DNA from: Atherinomorus stipes
Lineage: Eukaryota; Chordata; Actinopteri; Atheriniformes; Atherinidae
NCBI GenBank assembly: GCA_023101725.1
Contig: JALJCO010008696.1
Location: 186,001 to 250,000, forward strand
Direction: 5' to 3'
DNA length: 64,000 nucleotides
Positions 39,253 to 56,780 of the stretch are shown one piece after another. The notes beneath the pieces are model-generated. The model was given only the letters and a program-made list of their open reading frames with translations. It made no database searches and was not told the origin of the DNA. Numbering within the stretch: position 1 is the first letter of the stretch; the number at the start of each line of letters is the position of its first letter. The position numbers were made by a program, and so were the translations under genes.

Positions 39253-41158
39253 AAAAAAATGAAAAAGGGCGGCCCATTCTAAGGGGCTTTTCTCTGGTTT
39301 ACATGTCAGAACGCAGAAATGACGCGGCAGCCTGATGGGTGGTAAAAATCTAATGATTTCTCTTTTGTACGTGATCCGAGTTAACCCTGAGGTTTCATCA
39401 TTGGTCCGTTCCTTTATGTTTGGCTTTTTCGAGGCTACTATCATGGAACCGTTTAAACCGGTGACATCTTGCGGGCGTTCACGTCTTCAGTCAAACACCG
39501 TCCCAGCTCCTGTCCTTAACTGTGTTCCTCCGTTCTCCTTTTAGGGATCAGGAGGTATTGATCATTTAGCCCTTCAACTGGGGCTTTCAGCCATTTGGAT
39601 GGAGAAATGATGAATACGACCTGGTTCTTAAAGGACAGGGGCCACGGTCAAGCCAAGCGGGACAGCTAAGGAGGGCTTAGGAAAGGAATAGTGACAGTAC
39701 GTACTCTGAGGAAGGATCAAAACCCAACAAAGTGAGTTTTCAACTTAGTTTCAGTAAGGAGCAGACAAGTAAAGAGGAAACTGCCTTCATCCTGCACAGA
39801 TTTCTATCAGATTGTCATTTAAACTGAGCTGATTGATGGTATGACGGATCAATTATCCCACTTTTAGACAATAAGGTCAGAAATTTCTTAAACTTGTGAT
39901 GTGATTGACAGAAATCCATAGTCTCCGCTATGGAAGCTATTCTACTATTTACTGCATTTATCATGTAACCATTTGTGGAGCTACTTCCATAATTTCCATC
40001 TGTGCTTCCCAGGTAGAAAATGTAAATGTTGCTGTATAAAATCTACACTTCGTCAGCTCTAATTATACCTTACAATGTTGTGTAAATCCCCGGAAACCCT
40101 TCTGAAGCCACCGTTTGTCCTAATATACAAAGGAACCCTGTTTGGAAACAGCAGAGGAAGCATTCAACCCAAATATTATCAACTGTGACGAGAAAGAATA
40201 CAGACACTTAAGAAAAATACTGATGTTTGCAGTTTAGCAATACTGCAGTCCGACTGTTGAAGTAATACTGCCAGGATGACTCAGCAAAAACAGAAGTAAA
40301 AGCCACCGGTCCGAGAAGCTGGTGTGTCCTTTCTGAAAGTCCCACGTCACACGCACCGGGAAACGGCGGCTGACTCATGGCACGCAAATCCAGACCAAGA
40401 TTTCAGGAGAACGAGCCCGAACGAGGAGAAAACGGTCCCGACACAGAGTCCAGACAGGGTTGGTTTAGATGTGCCTCAATACCCGAGGAAAACAAAAAAC
40501 AAAAGTGGTACCAGGATCCTCCAGAGAGAAGGTACGACAACAACATCTGGATTGTTGGATGTCACATTGGAGCAAAACCTGCTGAACGTCAAGAGTCCTT
40601 CAAGTCAGGAGACAAAAAAAATCTTACTGTTATAAGACATCAACCACATGTCAGATAAAAGACCGGACTGGTCCTGGTGGAAGCTTGTGAGGGTCTACGA
40701 TGGAGGGGGGGGACACAGTTCCATAGATGTGAACTGGATCAGGCCACAGCAGATTCAGTCCGGAGCCGAAACCAGTCCAGAGGAAGACCGAACACGCTGG
40801 GAAAACCCGTGTTGGGTCCAAGAGATGCCAGAATCAGGACCTGGACCAGTCGGCTTTCTTTGATCCAACAGAAGAGGCCTCCGGGGGCTGGATCGGGGGG
40901 GTTAGCGTTCGTTTCATCACGCGTGCGAAGGGAAAAGCCCAGAGCTGGTTCTGGGTTCAGTCAAATCCAGAACCAGGTTCCGGGCCTCGCTCGGGTCAGT
41001 CGGCTGCAGTCAGGTTGGGTTTGGATGGTTTTCTGTCCGGTTCCGGTTCTGGACCCTCAGAAGTCTGTTTGAAGAAGAAAAACAGAAAAAAACAAAAACC
41101 TGAGCCTGATCCACGTCCGTTTTTGGCCCGATTCTGGTTTGGTTCTGTGGTGCTGCTC

Positions 41159-46244
<5,086 letters not shown>

Positions 46245-46319
46245 CTGGAGGAGGAAGACGACGTTCAGGTTTCATTCTCAACCCCGTAAAGATTTTACAT
46301 TTATATTTATATTAGAGTG

Positions 46320-46735
46320 TTTTCTGATCCAATTTAATACCGATACCGGGGATACGAGTATCGGCCGATATCTGATACTGATCCGATACTACTGTTGAAA
46401 GGATAAACTGTCTACCTTCCCATGTAAGGCATCAGGTTTGACATAAACATTTAGTCTTGTTGAAAAAGGTAACAAATGAACACAAATACAAATGTACTTA
46501 ATATTGTTTATTGACAAATAAAGTGTACATTATCAGCAAAAGTAAATAGTACTTCCATGTAAAGTTCACTGCAAACTGATATCTTAAAATGTATGATATT
46601 GGTTTAAAAAGAAAGAAAAGAAGAAAATGACTGTATTGGAACGCTGGATTGGCCACATTCATCTGATATCCAATACATCAATATCGGAGCTGATATCCGA
46701 TCCAGGTATCAGATCGGTGCTTCTCCTATTTGTAT
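46320..46735. mobile_element. Decayed hAT copy in rnf150 intron 1
   Basis: Mirrored words GTATCGGCCGATATC near the left and GATATCCGATCCAGGTATCA near the right; ends are eroded and no duplication is visible. Confidence 0.5.
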
Positions 46736-46847
46736 AAAAACAAAACATAATAATATGCAAGAAATAACAAAAAAAACATATAATGGAATAAAATAAGCTA
46801 CAATTGAACATGAAGAATTCATGATAAATTAACAAATAATATGTCAT

Positions 46848-47050
46848 TTTGGTGTTTTATGCTGTGAAGCACTTTGGATTTCTTCATGCTTGAAAAATGT
46901 TAGATAAATAAAGTTCAAGCTGCGGGAGGAAAAATAATTTTTCTAGGACATCTGTTTTTATTTATTGGTAATTTTTCATGTGTTTTCCATGACTGGAAAA
47001 TCGGTCAATCATTTTCCAGGTTTTCAAGGATGCGTGGGAACCCTAATAAT
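46848..47050 (+). mobile_element. LINE-tail-like and hAT-like fragments
   Basis: GTGAAGCACTTTGGATTTC to TAGATAAATAAAG (46862-46914) resembles a fish LINE 3' end. TCCAGGTTTTCAAGGATGCG followed by TGGGAACCCT (47014-47044) is a single end of the element seen whole at 60653-61190. Confidence 0.5.
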
Positions 47051-47177
47051 AGTAAATAAAAATAAAATGTATCGGATAAAAAGAAGATACCGAAGCAATT
47101 TGTGCCAAAGAGTTAATCATCTACAAAAGACAGTCTGACCTGTTACAAATATTTCATTTCTTCTTAATGCTTGAAAG

Positions 47178-47750
47178 GAGGGATGTCTGATATTATCGGC
47201 CTACCGATATTATCAGCCGGTATCGGCATTAAAATGTGATATCGGAAAATATCGGTATCGTTCTTTTGGGCCGATATTTTGAAAAATCTAATTTTGAGAT
47301 TTTGTTGCTCTGTAATGAAATCACGCGAGATCTTGTTCCATCAGCGTTGGTCCAGCAAGTCTAAAAGTCCCTGTTATCCTGAAAGAACTTCATTTCCCAG
47401 CATTCCTTTCAGAGTCATGTGACTACGGTGCAGCTGCTGCTGCTACTGACTGACTTGCTTTGAAGCTGCTTATAAAATGTCTGGTTTTAAGTTGTTGGTT
47501 AAGTTACCAAGTTGTCAGAAACATTAGAATTAGCCACATGTTGGCTAATACCTGCTAGTATCTGATATCTGGCAGAAGATTTCCAAAATGAACTCCTCTG
47601 GCTGCGTTAGGGAGATTTTGGGATCTTTGCTCTCAGAGCAGAATATGAGAAAAACCAGGGTATTGGTTTATATCCAACATCAGAATTTAAGAGTTCGACA
47701 ATATCGGTATATCGGATATCGGTAAAAAAAGCCTAAATCGAACATCCCTA
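47178..47750. mobile_element. hAT element with 7/8 duplication
   Basis: Ends GAGGGATGTCTGAT and the AACATCCCTA side are flanked by CTTGAAAG (47170-47177) and CTTTAAAG (47751-47758), one mismatch. The subterminal regions are rich in ATATCGG. No transposase. Confidence 0.75.
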
Positions 47751-48614
47751 CTTTAAAGTAAAAAAAAAAAAAAAAAGTGTAAAGTTTTTTGATGAACACT
47801 GAGAAGTCAGAATTTCTTATTTCAAGCATTTTACTCACATTACAAGACAAATACAAGTAATTTTATATTCTACTTCTTTTCTTTTTAACCCAGAGTCAAA
47901 TTCCATTGTTCTACCAGATGAATGAGTGTTTGAGGTGAAGGAGGAGAGGGATAAATGTCTCCAGTGACGTCATGACCTGGCTCTGTGGTGGCCATCTGGT
48001 CTGTGGGAAAGCAAACTGGTTCTTTTAAAGTACACAAGTATGACCAGCTCTGACTGACTCAAGAACACCTGGGTTAAATTAGCTGAAAACATGTGTCCAC
48101 AAACTCCACCTCCTGCCGATTCTCCGCAGTTTCACGTGTCCCGGAGCAGCAAACAGCAACCAGTCAGGATCAGTGTGAGCAGAGAAAACGTCACATTTCC
48201 AGACAAGACGGACAGTATGTGAAGGGTTATTTCTAATTAGAAAACGTACTGTCCTAAACGTCATACCATATTGGAGATTTCAGAGGTTTGATGAGAATGA
48301 GTCAACTTTTTAAGCCTCACCTCTACTCAGTCTCGCTGGATCACATATTTCTGCACAGCTTTAGCCTGAAGCGAAGCAACTGGTGATTACTCATTTAGGT
48401 GTTTACTGCAAGCTTGCAAAACAATTCCCAGCAAGACGCTTAGATTAACACTTTAAATGCACATTCAGGTCCACCTGTTACATTCCTAATATGAGCACAA
48501 GTATCTAATCAGCCAATCACATGACAGCAACTCATCATCTAGTCACGCAGACATGAAGAAGACGACTTGCTGAAGTTCAATCTGAGCATCAGAATGAGGA
48601 AGAAAGGGGATTTA

Positions 48615-49102
48615 CAGTCGTCCTCAAGATTATTTATACCGTCCAATTAAAGAAACGGCTAAATTTACAATAGTAATTCAAAGAACAAGAAACTAATAAT
48701 GAACAAAAATTCAAAAAATTACAATTTAGTAAAAGAAAACATTGCTTTTTAATTGTGGTTGAAAATAATCATTAAAACAAACAAACAAAAATGTTCCAGA
48801 CATATTAGAGCATCTTTCCCATGAACATTGAACCATCACAAGTCAGAGCAAATAAAAACGCCAAAAAACATGATTGCCTCAAAGTGTTGCTCAATAAAAT
48901 TTTAGCTTCAGCGCTTCATTATTGTTTACTTGTTCTATTTTTTGTGTTTTTGATATTTCCTTCGAATCTCAATTCAAAATCAATGTCATGATTTTCATAG
49001 TTTTTTATTTATTAATACTTTTGTCAATTTCAACTTCTTTCACTGACAGCTGATTTTTTCCCTTCTTTAATTGGAGGGTGTGAATAATTTTGAGGACGAC
49101 TG
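48615..49102. mobile_element. Mariner-like MITE, copy 2, inside the Tc1 element
   Basis: CAGTCGTCCTCAAGATTATT to AATAATTTTGAGGACGACTG with TA on each side (48613-48614; 49103-49104). Removing the MITE and one TA restores GGGGATTTAAGTGACTGAA, the uninterrupted Tc1 order, which fixes both boundaries. Confidence 0.85.
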
Positions 49103-49170
49103 TAAGTGACTGAACGTGGCGGGTTGTTGGTTGTTGGTCTGAGTGTTTACTGGGATTTTTACACACAACT

Positions 49171-49912
49171 TGGGCTGTAACGTGTATTTGTGTTGAACCG
49201 ATCGGTACACTCGTCTCGGTTTGGCACGACCCTGTACCGAACTGTTGGGCACGGGATTTGTTTCTTTAGCTGTTTCATTAAGTTTTTGCGTGCCACCGGG
49301 TATAATTGAGTGACGGACCAGTTAAACTTCGCCTCCAGTTGGTGCAGCGCATTTACTACCATTCCGTTTCTGTACTGTACCCCGTTCTATACCGCTCACA
49401 TGTGGTGCGACTATGGCAAAGCTAAAATGAAAAAGCTTCAGGTGGCGAATCATGACGCGTTCAGAATATTCACTTCCAAGATGGACAAGTGCAAGCCACA
49501 TGCTTGTATCAAATAGGCATGTAACGATTACCAGTAAAATGGTTAACCGTGATAAAATTCCCAATGATTAGTAATACCGTTTCAAATTTTAATTATTGTT
49601 AAAACCGTGACTGATTAGTGCACTTTAAAAAACTCCCAGTAATGCTGCTCATTGGTTGGAAAAGCAGCAGCAGTCACAGTTTGCAATGTTTAATTTATGA
49701 ATAAATGGTGGAAGGCAACAAAGGCCCCCCATGGACAGTTCTCTTGAGATTTTTCCCCCTTTAAAAAGGACAAAGTAGACATTTAGACCCATTTTGGATA
49801 TTTTAAAAGATGCTGGGGGGTATTTCTATAATACTGCGATAAAAATGATAACCGTGATCATTTTGGTCACAATAATTGTGATATGAAATTTTCATATCGT
49901 TACATCCCGAAC
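49171..49912. mobile_element. Nested hAT elements inside the Tc1 element
   Basis: An outer left end TGGGCTGTAACG (49171) with CGGTACACTC/CCTGTACCGAAC words, and a second end TAGGCATGTAACGATTACC (49514) matching the right end ATATCGTTACATCCCGA (about 49896-49911). At least two hAT-type ends on the left and one on the right imply nesting or loss. No exact duplication found. Confidence 0.55.
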
Positions 49913-49984
49913 CGCATGTCAATCAAATGGACACGCTCCTAATTATGAGTAATTTCAAGATAAAATAACATCTAAATGAGTTAT

Positions 49985-50090
49985 AAAAAAAAAAAAAAAT
50001 CACCCCCTCACAGTTGACATGAAGGTAAACTTTACCTATTAAACCTAAAATGATGTTTTGAACCAGGCTGTAAACATGTTTATTTCTGCT
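49985..50090 (-). repeat. Dispersed repeat, copy 3 (inverted fragment)
   Basis: CCCCTCACAGTTGACATG and CAGGCTGTAAACATGTTTAT are the reverse complement of 22395-22470. Confidence 0.65.
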
Positions 50091-51347
50091 GTTTCCAGAG
50101 AATGGCCTGAAGAAGAGAGAATATCCAGTTGATGATGTCAGAGGAGAATGGGCAGACTGGTTGGAGATGATAGAAATCTCAGCTCAGAATCTGCTGGAAA
50201 CATCATGAAATCATGGATCCATGCTGCCGTGGAGCAAGGCTCCAGGCTGCTGCTGGTGTAATGGTGCGGGGGGGGGGGGGGGGGGGTTTCATGGCCCACT
50301 TTGGACCTCTTAGTACCAACGTGGCGGTTTAACCACCACAGCCTACCTGAATATCATTACTGACCATGTCCATCCCTTTATGACCACAGTGCAGCATCTC
50401 CTGTATCCATGGCAACCTGGTACCAGCTATATTCCTAACAAAGCGGCCGCTGAGTGAACAATGCTGTGATAAAAAAAAAGACTCACTTCTTCGTCTTCCT
50501 CCTGATCTCTGACAGACACAAACATGCCCACGCTGTCACCCTGTTCATTGATCCTGTAACAGCTTGTGCTTAACACATCACCCCATCGCTATGACGACCA
50601 GTTCCTCGCCCACCCACAGGAGACCGCTGCTCTAAAAATATACTTTATACGCTGACACGGTGCATGATGCGTGCAAACGGCTGGTTTCAATCCAGAGCAG
50701 CATTCAGCTTCAGGACGAAGGCTGAACATAAGATTATATAAGTGACTCTGAGGACAGTTTGCAGGATTTCTATAATCCTGCAGCAGGTTTTACTGCAGAT
50801 CTTCCACATCAGCACGCCCGACTCCTATAGGGAACGCTTTTTAAGTCCAGATTAAATCCATACATGTGCCCCAGAAAATCTCTGTTGTGTTTGAATTTCT
50901 TTTGATGTCACATGAAAAAATGCTCCTAAACATTTGTGCTTCGATCAACTCACATCAACTCTTTCTTTCAGAGAATCCCTGTAATCACAGGTAGGTATGG
51001 AAAACCTGAAATCTGCCTCATGGACAGTGGAATATTTTTGCTCTGGATTTCAGAGACCATACAATTTGACAAGAAGTCGGACAAACGAAGCAGCAAACAG
51101 ATAAACTGTCACTGAGAAAAAGTCATTAAGTCATTAAAAAACAGCAAAATTATTCAACTTAAATAGACAGAGTTCTAATCTTTGACCTGAACATTTGAAA
51201 TATTTCCTTTTCTTCCTCTTCTACTTCAATTTAAACCTGGATGTTTTATTTAAAATTAAACAATATCTACACTAAATACATTTCTAATTCAATCAGTATG
51301 AAAACATAGTTTTATCTCATCAGCAAACAGTACAATATACTGTTGGA

Positions 51348-52844
51348 AAATTATTCAATCCACACTGCAAAAAAGGTTTATTGGCCAAATGCGCACATTA
51401 GCAACAGTTTGAAGGAAAAAACAAAACAAAAAAATCAAACAAGAATATTCTAAACAGCTCAACACAACTAATATTACAAGTGGTTTCTCCTAATTCAGCA
51501 CAAAATGTCACTTTTAATGACCACTGCTGTCTCAAAATTATTCAACCCCTTTATGACAGTAAATTTAATAATTATCAGAGCGACTTTTGTGGTTCTGACC
51601 TGCCGCAAACATGATGCATAACCAGACACCAGCTTCTGGCAGCGTCCTGGGGAATCTCAGCTCATTCTTCAAGGCCAGAATCCTCCAGTTCACCAATGTT
51701 GTTAGGTTTGTGTGTTGCACCAACCTTGTTCAAATCCCACCACAGATTTTCAAAAAAGGCTTCAAGTCAGGTGTCTGACGAAGGGCTGCCACGATTAGTC
51801 GATTAATTGTGATTAAGTCAACTATCAAAATAGTTGGTGACTAATTTTATAATCGACTAATTGTTTACTGTTTTTAAGCTTTGATTTTCCTCTCAACATT
51901 GCTGCTGTACCTTCCGCTGCCTTAAGCCTAGGACTGGGCGATAAACCGAAAATTTAACGACACCGACATTTACAGCGATAACCGACAGCATTTTTTCCCC
52001 ATGTCGGTATGCTCGGTGCTGCGGCCCCTTTACGAAAGCCGGCAGTGGAATTGCCACACGGGACGTTTTTGTTCTCTCAAACTTGCTGTAGTTTCTTGTA
52101 ACGTGACATTCCTGCACAAGAGCGTCGTGTTTTTCATCATCTTTTGCATGTTTTCTGTGCAACATATGTCAGTAAATGATCAGTGACGTTTATTTGATGT
52201 CAGTGTGAAGTGATAAACATTTGAAGGAACGTTGTTTGTGTTAAACGTTTTGACAACTGCAGTGATGCTAATTGCGTTAGCCTGTCTATGGGTTTCTCAA
52301 TGTTAAGTTAGCATTTATGCTAATCAACAGTCGTGTGTGCATTTAATGGGACACTCAGCACTGGTTTTCATGGACACAAAGTAATATTTGCTCATATGCC
52401 ACACATACCGCTGATCTATAGGCCTGAAAAGTTCTAGGGTTGCTTTATCGTTCCACAAAACAAAATCCCCAAACCTCTTTGGCTCATTTATACAATGTTG
52501 AGCAAACTGTAGCCAACTTTTTTTGTGCTTTTGGGTCAGTAATGGTGTCGTCTTAGAGTTGGAGCCCTTCAGTGTGTCCACTTCACACACTGAAACCTCA
52601 GAGCCTGATGCCACCAACTCTTTTTGCAGGTCTTTCGCAGTCAGTTTAAGTTCTTTACCACTCGCTTGAGCCCTCATGTAATTTGAAAATATGGACTCTC
52701 ATGAGGAATTCTATCCAGGGGTTGAATAAACCACTCATAATTATTCTTGTTTGATTCGTTTATTGCAAACTGTTGCTAATTTGTACATTTTGCCAATAAA
52801 CCTTATTTGCAGTGGGGGTTGAATAATTTCGATTGCAACTGTAT
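51348..52844 (-). mobile_element. Tc1/mariner element with hAT insertion
   Basis: Right end (reverse complement) TACAGTTGCAATCGAAATTA then TTCAACCCCCACTGCAAATA; left end ACTGTTGGAAAATTATTCAA then CACTGCAAAAAAGGTTTATT. The minus frame 52677-52324 encodes transposase sequence: LTAKDLQKELVASGS, TPLLTQKHKKSWLQFAQHC, DFVLWNDKATLELF and DQRYVW. The C-terminal part resumes at 51770-51590 after an insertion (about 51784-52340). The frame is broken, so it is a fossil. Confidence 0.8.
51784..52340. mobile_element. hAT-like insertion(s) in the mariner element
   Basis: Starts AGGGCTGCCACGATTAGTCG, with a second hAT-like end CTAGGACTGGGCGATAAACC at about 51927. The right boundary is inferred from where transposase similarity of the host element resumes, not from an end motif. 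Confidence 0.5.
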
Positions 52845-52999
52845 GATAAAGACGGCACTCTCATCTCTTACTGAGCTTAGTCTGAACTCCTCTGACAGGA
52901 CATGTTCAGTCTCGTCTTTCATGAAGAAACAAGCTTCAGTGATGGTTGACGCTGATGTCTGAGCGTTTCTATCAGCTCCATTTGCAGTCACAACTCATC

Positions 53000-53280
53000 T
53001 TCTTTGAGACGTGTTTTTACGACCCCCTCTAAACAAGCTCACTGTTGCATAATGCAGAAACACATTTCAGATGCACGTTATTTCAATGTGGAATTTTTTT
53101 GGCATGAGAAATATTTCCTACAACGCCCATACGCCTCAGGGACCACTGCTACCGAGCAGGTTTTCAGACTTTATACAGTCAAAACTGGATTCACATATAA
53201 CCAGATGAACCTAAATGCTCTTTAACCTTCATGCAAACTTAATTAGACCTTTTCGAAACCTTTAAATGCACATGTACAAC
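53000..53280 (+). mobile_element. Possible hAT transposase C-terminal remnant
   Basis: The plus frame reads EKYFLQRPYASGTTATEQVF then NQMNLNAL, resembling the P-A-T-S-x-x-SER-x-F dimerisation segment of hAT transposases. Weak, and no adjoining core or end was found. Confidence 0.35.
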
Positions 53281-54351
53281 TAGTCAATGTTTTAAGTATT
53301 TAAAGCACAACATACTGTTCTCTAACAGGACATTAACCTAAAAAAAATAAACATAAGAGCTTCCTGAACCATGAAAGCACCACTAAATGTCAGCAATAAC
53401 AGTTAACGTTGCTGTTTTAGCAACTAAACTCAACAAGAAAATAATTTCTTAACTGTTGGCTCAAGGTTTAAAATGCAGATCTAAAAAGAATAAAGTTACT
53501 AAAACAACACTGGAGTGCATTGTCTCTGTCCTCTGTTTGTGATAAAACTACAGTTATGAACCTTAACTTGGATGGGATTTACGCCTGGAGGATGTGTGGG
53601 GTGCTCTGAATCACAAACCAAAGGTTAATTGAGTAGTAACAGCTGGTAATCATTTACCCATCACCTCAGTCATATTTACCCTTTATAAGTAGGAGGTTTC
53701 TGACAAATGAAGGGACTGAAGTTGAAAAAGAAGAACGGGAAAGAATTGTAGTCAAATCTAAACATTGTAGGTCAAAATCGAGACAGTAATGACTCAGGAT
53801 CTCCAATCAACCCACAACAATGACCAGCCACCACCGCCCTCTACGAGGCTGGAAACACGCAAACGTTGATCAGCACAGCCCTCCGGTTCTGCACAACTGA
53901 GGAGAAAATTCAATCTGTGGCAAATCCCAGCTGTTTTTAATTCAGATCTGAGGTTTTCCTTGTGACTGAGGCCTGACTCTGCAAATGCACCCTCGTGTAA
54001 CCCCAAAGATTGAGAAAAATGTCCCTGAGGAAGGTTTGCCTCTCACAGACAACAACTGCAGCTTCAAAAGGGAAGAGATCAGTTAAGATAAGTAAAAAAG
54101 TTTATTTGCAAGCTTTAAATATGTTAGGGGTTGGAAAGAGCTGCAGCTGGGAATGTGTCGCCATATTGGCACAAGTTTACAGTAAATGTGTCACACATGC
54201 AGACAGAAGCTTTCACAGCAAGCTGGTGATCAGAGAAGGAAACTGATGCTGGAGTTTGATTACAAGCATTTCTCACTAAGTGGTAAGATCACACTTTAAA
54301 TGTGAAGGTGAAGTTGAATCAAGACAGCGGCATGCAGGTTCAGCAGTAACA

Positions 54352-55577
54352 AGGGTTCTTGTACCATTTTAAAAGTAAAATTTGATGCTTTTTAAGACCT
54401 TTTCAAGACCTCAACAAATACAGTTTAAGACCCCCAAATTTTATCAAAATTTCTTTGGAATTTCCCATCAACCATCAATTATGTGCAGTATTTAAAGTAT
54501 GCAATGCATTTTTTCAAATTAAGAGACAGATAACTAGTAACACTTCCAACACGGCTTGGCCAATGTAGATTTAAAAACTGTCAAAGCTCACAACTGACAT
54601 TTTCATTCATTTTTTTCAGTTGTGATGCAGAATAGAGCCATCCAAATATATATATATATATATATATAAGTTGGATAAGGCACAATGTGTTGCATAAAGG
54701 AACCATGCAGAAGAATGAAAATAAGCCTTAAAGTGGACCCCATTATGGGTCAGTGGGTGTAACTGTTTGAAAAATGACACAAATGATATCACATGACTTC
54801 ATTGGGGAACTCCCCCATCATGGGAGAGGCAAAAAATGAAGAAAAAAAAAGACACCCTAATTTGTTTAGAACATCAAAACAAGAACAACCTGTCAATACT
54901 GGCTTTGTTTTTCATTATTAGGTCTAGTTTGGTTTTCAAATAACAGTCTACAACATACTACACCAACTCTTCACTGGTAGACATTCATATCTGACAGTAA
55001 TCAGGATCAGCATCATTTTCAGTCTGATTCATAGCGCAGAGGTGCATGTTTCCTAGTCTGACTGCAGCTGAGTGGGAACAGAGACTGCTTCAGAAACACG
55101 TGAGGACCGAGCCTGTTTTTGAAGGAGGAAGGAGTCTGCTGGAGCACCTGCTGTGCTTTCACGTCAGCCTGCAAAAGTCTCCAATTCCACCAGAAAAGCC
55201 GCTAGATTTAACACAAGTCGCCTTTTTGAGGGGAAAAAATCTCAAGATGGGTCTGAAAACTTGCTAAATATAGCCACAAAGTCACTAAATTGGCAATGCT
55301 GCACCACAAACACACACCCAGAGGTCAGCACCTGTAGCTGATGTACCGTAAAACAGTTATTAATTGTGTAGACTCTCATTGACAACACTAAATTAATCAA
55401 ACACATACATACTATTAGATGCTTTATGGTAAGGGGGTGTGCTCTCCCATCTGCATTGAGCACACCGGCTGAAAATTTAATACCTACAGCAAAATATACG
55501 GTAAATTCAAGACATTTTAATACCTTAGCTACCCGGATTCAAATTTAATATTTTTCAAGGACCCGCGGAAACCCTGG
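54352..55577. mobile_element. Possible element with AGGGTTC...GAAACCCT ends
   Basis: AGGGTTCTTGTACCATTTTA with TTTTTAAGACC (left) and TTTTTCAAGGACC then GCGGAAACCCT (right) resemble the ends of 60653-61190. No duplication was confirmed. A TA microsatellite lies at 54645-54669. Confidence 0.5.
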
Positions 55578-55745
55578 CAACACAACTTCCAACATCTAAT
55601 CTGAAATTCACATATTTTAACCTAATTCATCATGTTTAAGTTCTGGTTGGTATAGAAATTAAATGTTTTGGAGAGATCAAATAAAGAAAAACAGAGTTTT
55701 AAGGTGTTTTTACTCTGATTAACAACAGGAATTCTTTGTGGTGAT

Positions 55746-55850
55746 TGTTCTTCATTACAGTTCATTTACGGAGTGCCTCAAGGCTCCATGCTTGGCCCCT
55801 TGTTATTTTCTATTTATGCACCAATAATATTCAACAATCATATCAGGTGA
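55746..55850 (+). mobile_element. Small LINE reverse-transcriptase fragment
   Basis: The frame reads GVPQGSMLGPLLFSIYA, the conserved PQG-containing RT block; nothing before or after is preserved. Confidence 0.75.
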
Positions 55851-55948
55851 GGTCCACATGAACATGGGTATTTTGCTAAACAGAATTTTTCCCCCGAATT
55901 CAAGAAACTCATGTGGACTGGCAGTTTTCTCAGTTGGAGTCTTGTCAG

Positions 55949-56380
55949 TAGGGATGGGCGATATTTTATCGTGTGCGATATATCGTCAAAGAAATTCCCC
56001 ACAATAACAATTTGAATTTATCGTTTTTATCGTGATATGACAATTTATCAGGTTGTGTTTGCAGTTGCACTACTTTGGTTTTTTTAATAAGCAAAGTTAG
56101 TTTTGCTGTTTGCATCGTTTGAATAAATGTGGAATTTGGTCTCATATTTCCGACTTGTTTGATTGGTGTCACTACAATTTTGCAATACGGGTGCACTACT
56201 TGAACTTAATCGATATAGTTTAGTGGCTTCTAGTATTTTGTAGGGCTTCCAAGACAGAATTTAGCGACAGATCTATAATACAAAATATTTCGCTGATAGT
56301 TTTTATCGTCACTTATCGTTACCGTGGTAAATAAGAGAAATTATCGTGATACATTTTTTAGTCCATATCGCCCATCCCTA
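55949..56380. mobile_element. hAT MITE with exact 8-bp duplication
   Basis: Ends TAGGGATGGGCGATATTTTA and ATATCGCCCATCCCTA are flanked by CTTGTCAG on both sides (55941-55948; 56381-56388). 432 bp, AT-rich, no coding part. Confidence 0.9.
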
Positions 56381-56398
56381 CTTGTCAGTCTAACAAAC

Positions 56399-56780
56399 TA
56401 GGGCTGACACAAACTATTACTTTGATACTCAAATAGTCACTGAAATTTTGGGTGTTTAGTCAACTAATTGGATCATATTAAAATTGTAGCACATTTGCAG
56501 TACCAGTCAAAAGTTTGGTTACTTTCCCATTGAATCTTATCGAAAAATGTGTCCAAACTTTTAACTGGTAATGTGTGTTTTTTTATGTACAATTAATACA
56601 CAATGCAAGAAAATTCACTTCAAGAAAGCTGATAAAACAGAAAGGCAGTGGAAGGTATGGTGGCAATTTTGAGAGGAAAGACAAAGTTTATAAACAAACA
56701 ATGAGTCGTTATGAAATAAGATACGGACGATTTTGATAATCGACAATTAGTCAATTAATTGACGAAATGTGGCAGCCGTA
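56399..56780. mobile_element. hAT-like MITE next to the previous one
   Basis: TAGGGCTGACACAAACTATT with AAATAGTCA (left) and CGACAATTAGTCAATTAATT then GTGGCAGCCGTA (right). Flanks share CTAACAA on both sides, offset by one or two bases. Confidence 0.6.

Larger units (their letters stand above)
36966..41158 (-). other. rnf150: Probable rnf150 3' UTR/downstream region
   Basis: No coding exon was found here. It holds a GC/CpG-rich block at 37560-37900, a nested transposon pair at 38095-39252, and a stretch at 40320-41100 rich in GGTTCTGG and CCGGTTC words, resembling fish 3' UTR sequence. Open frames in the block are short and overlap on both strands, which argues against protein coding. Confidence 0.4.
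48440..50459 (+). mobile_element. Tc1-like transposon, interrupted by later insertions
   Basis: Three blocks keep the order of one fish Tc1-like element: 48440-48612 (GTCCACCTGTTACATTCC, AATCAGCCAATCACATGACA), 49105-49170 (AGTGACTGAACGTGGC to ATTTTTACACACAACT) and about 50091-50459 (AGAATGGCCTGAAGAAGAGA, GATGTCAGAGGAGAATGGGC, GACCATGTCCATCCCTTTAT). Between the blocks lie a mariner-like MITE, hAT ends and a dispersed repeat. A 19-nt G run (50268-50286) replaces the usual GTGTGGGGG of the VMVWG region. No functional transposase. Confidence 0.8.

Noticed and set aside
40324..41072. Overlapping plus-strand frames of 70-131 codons
   Set aside because: They overlap one another in different frames in GC-rich DNA with repeated GGTTCTGG words and no domain signature; antisense to the probable rnf150 3' UTR.
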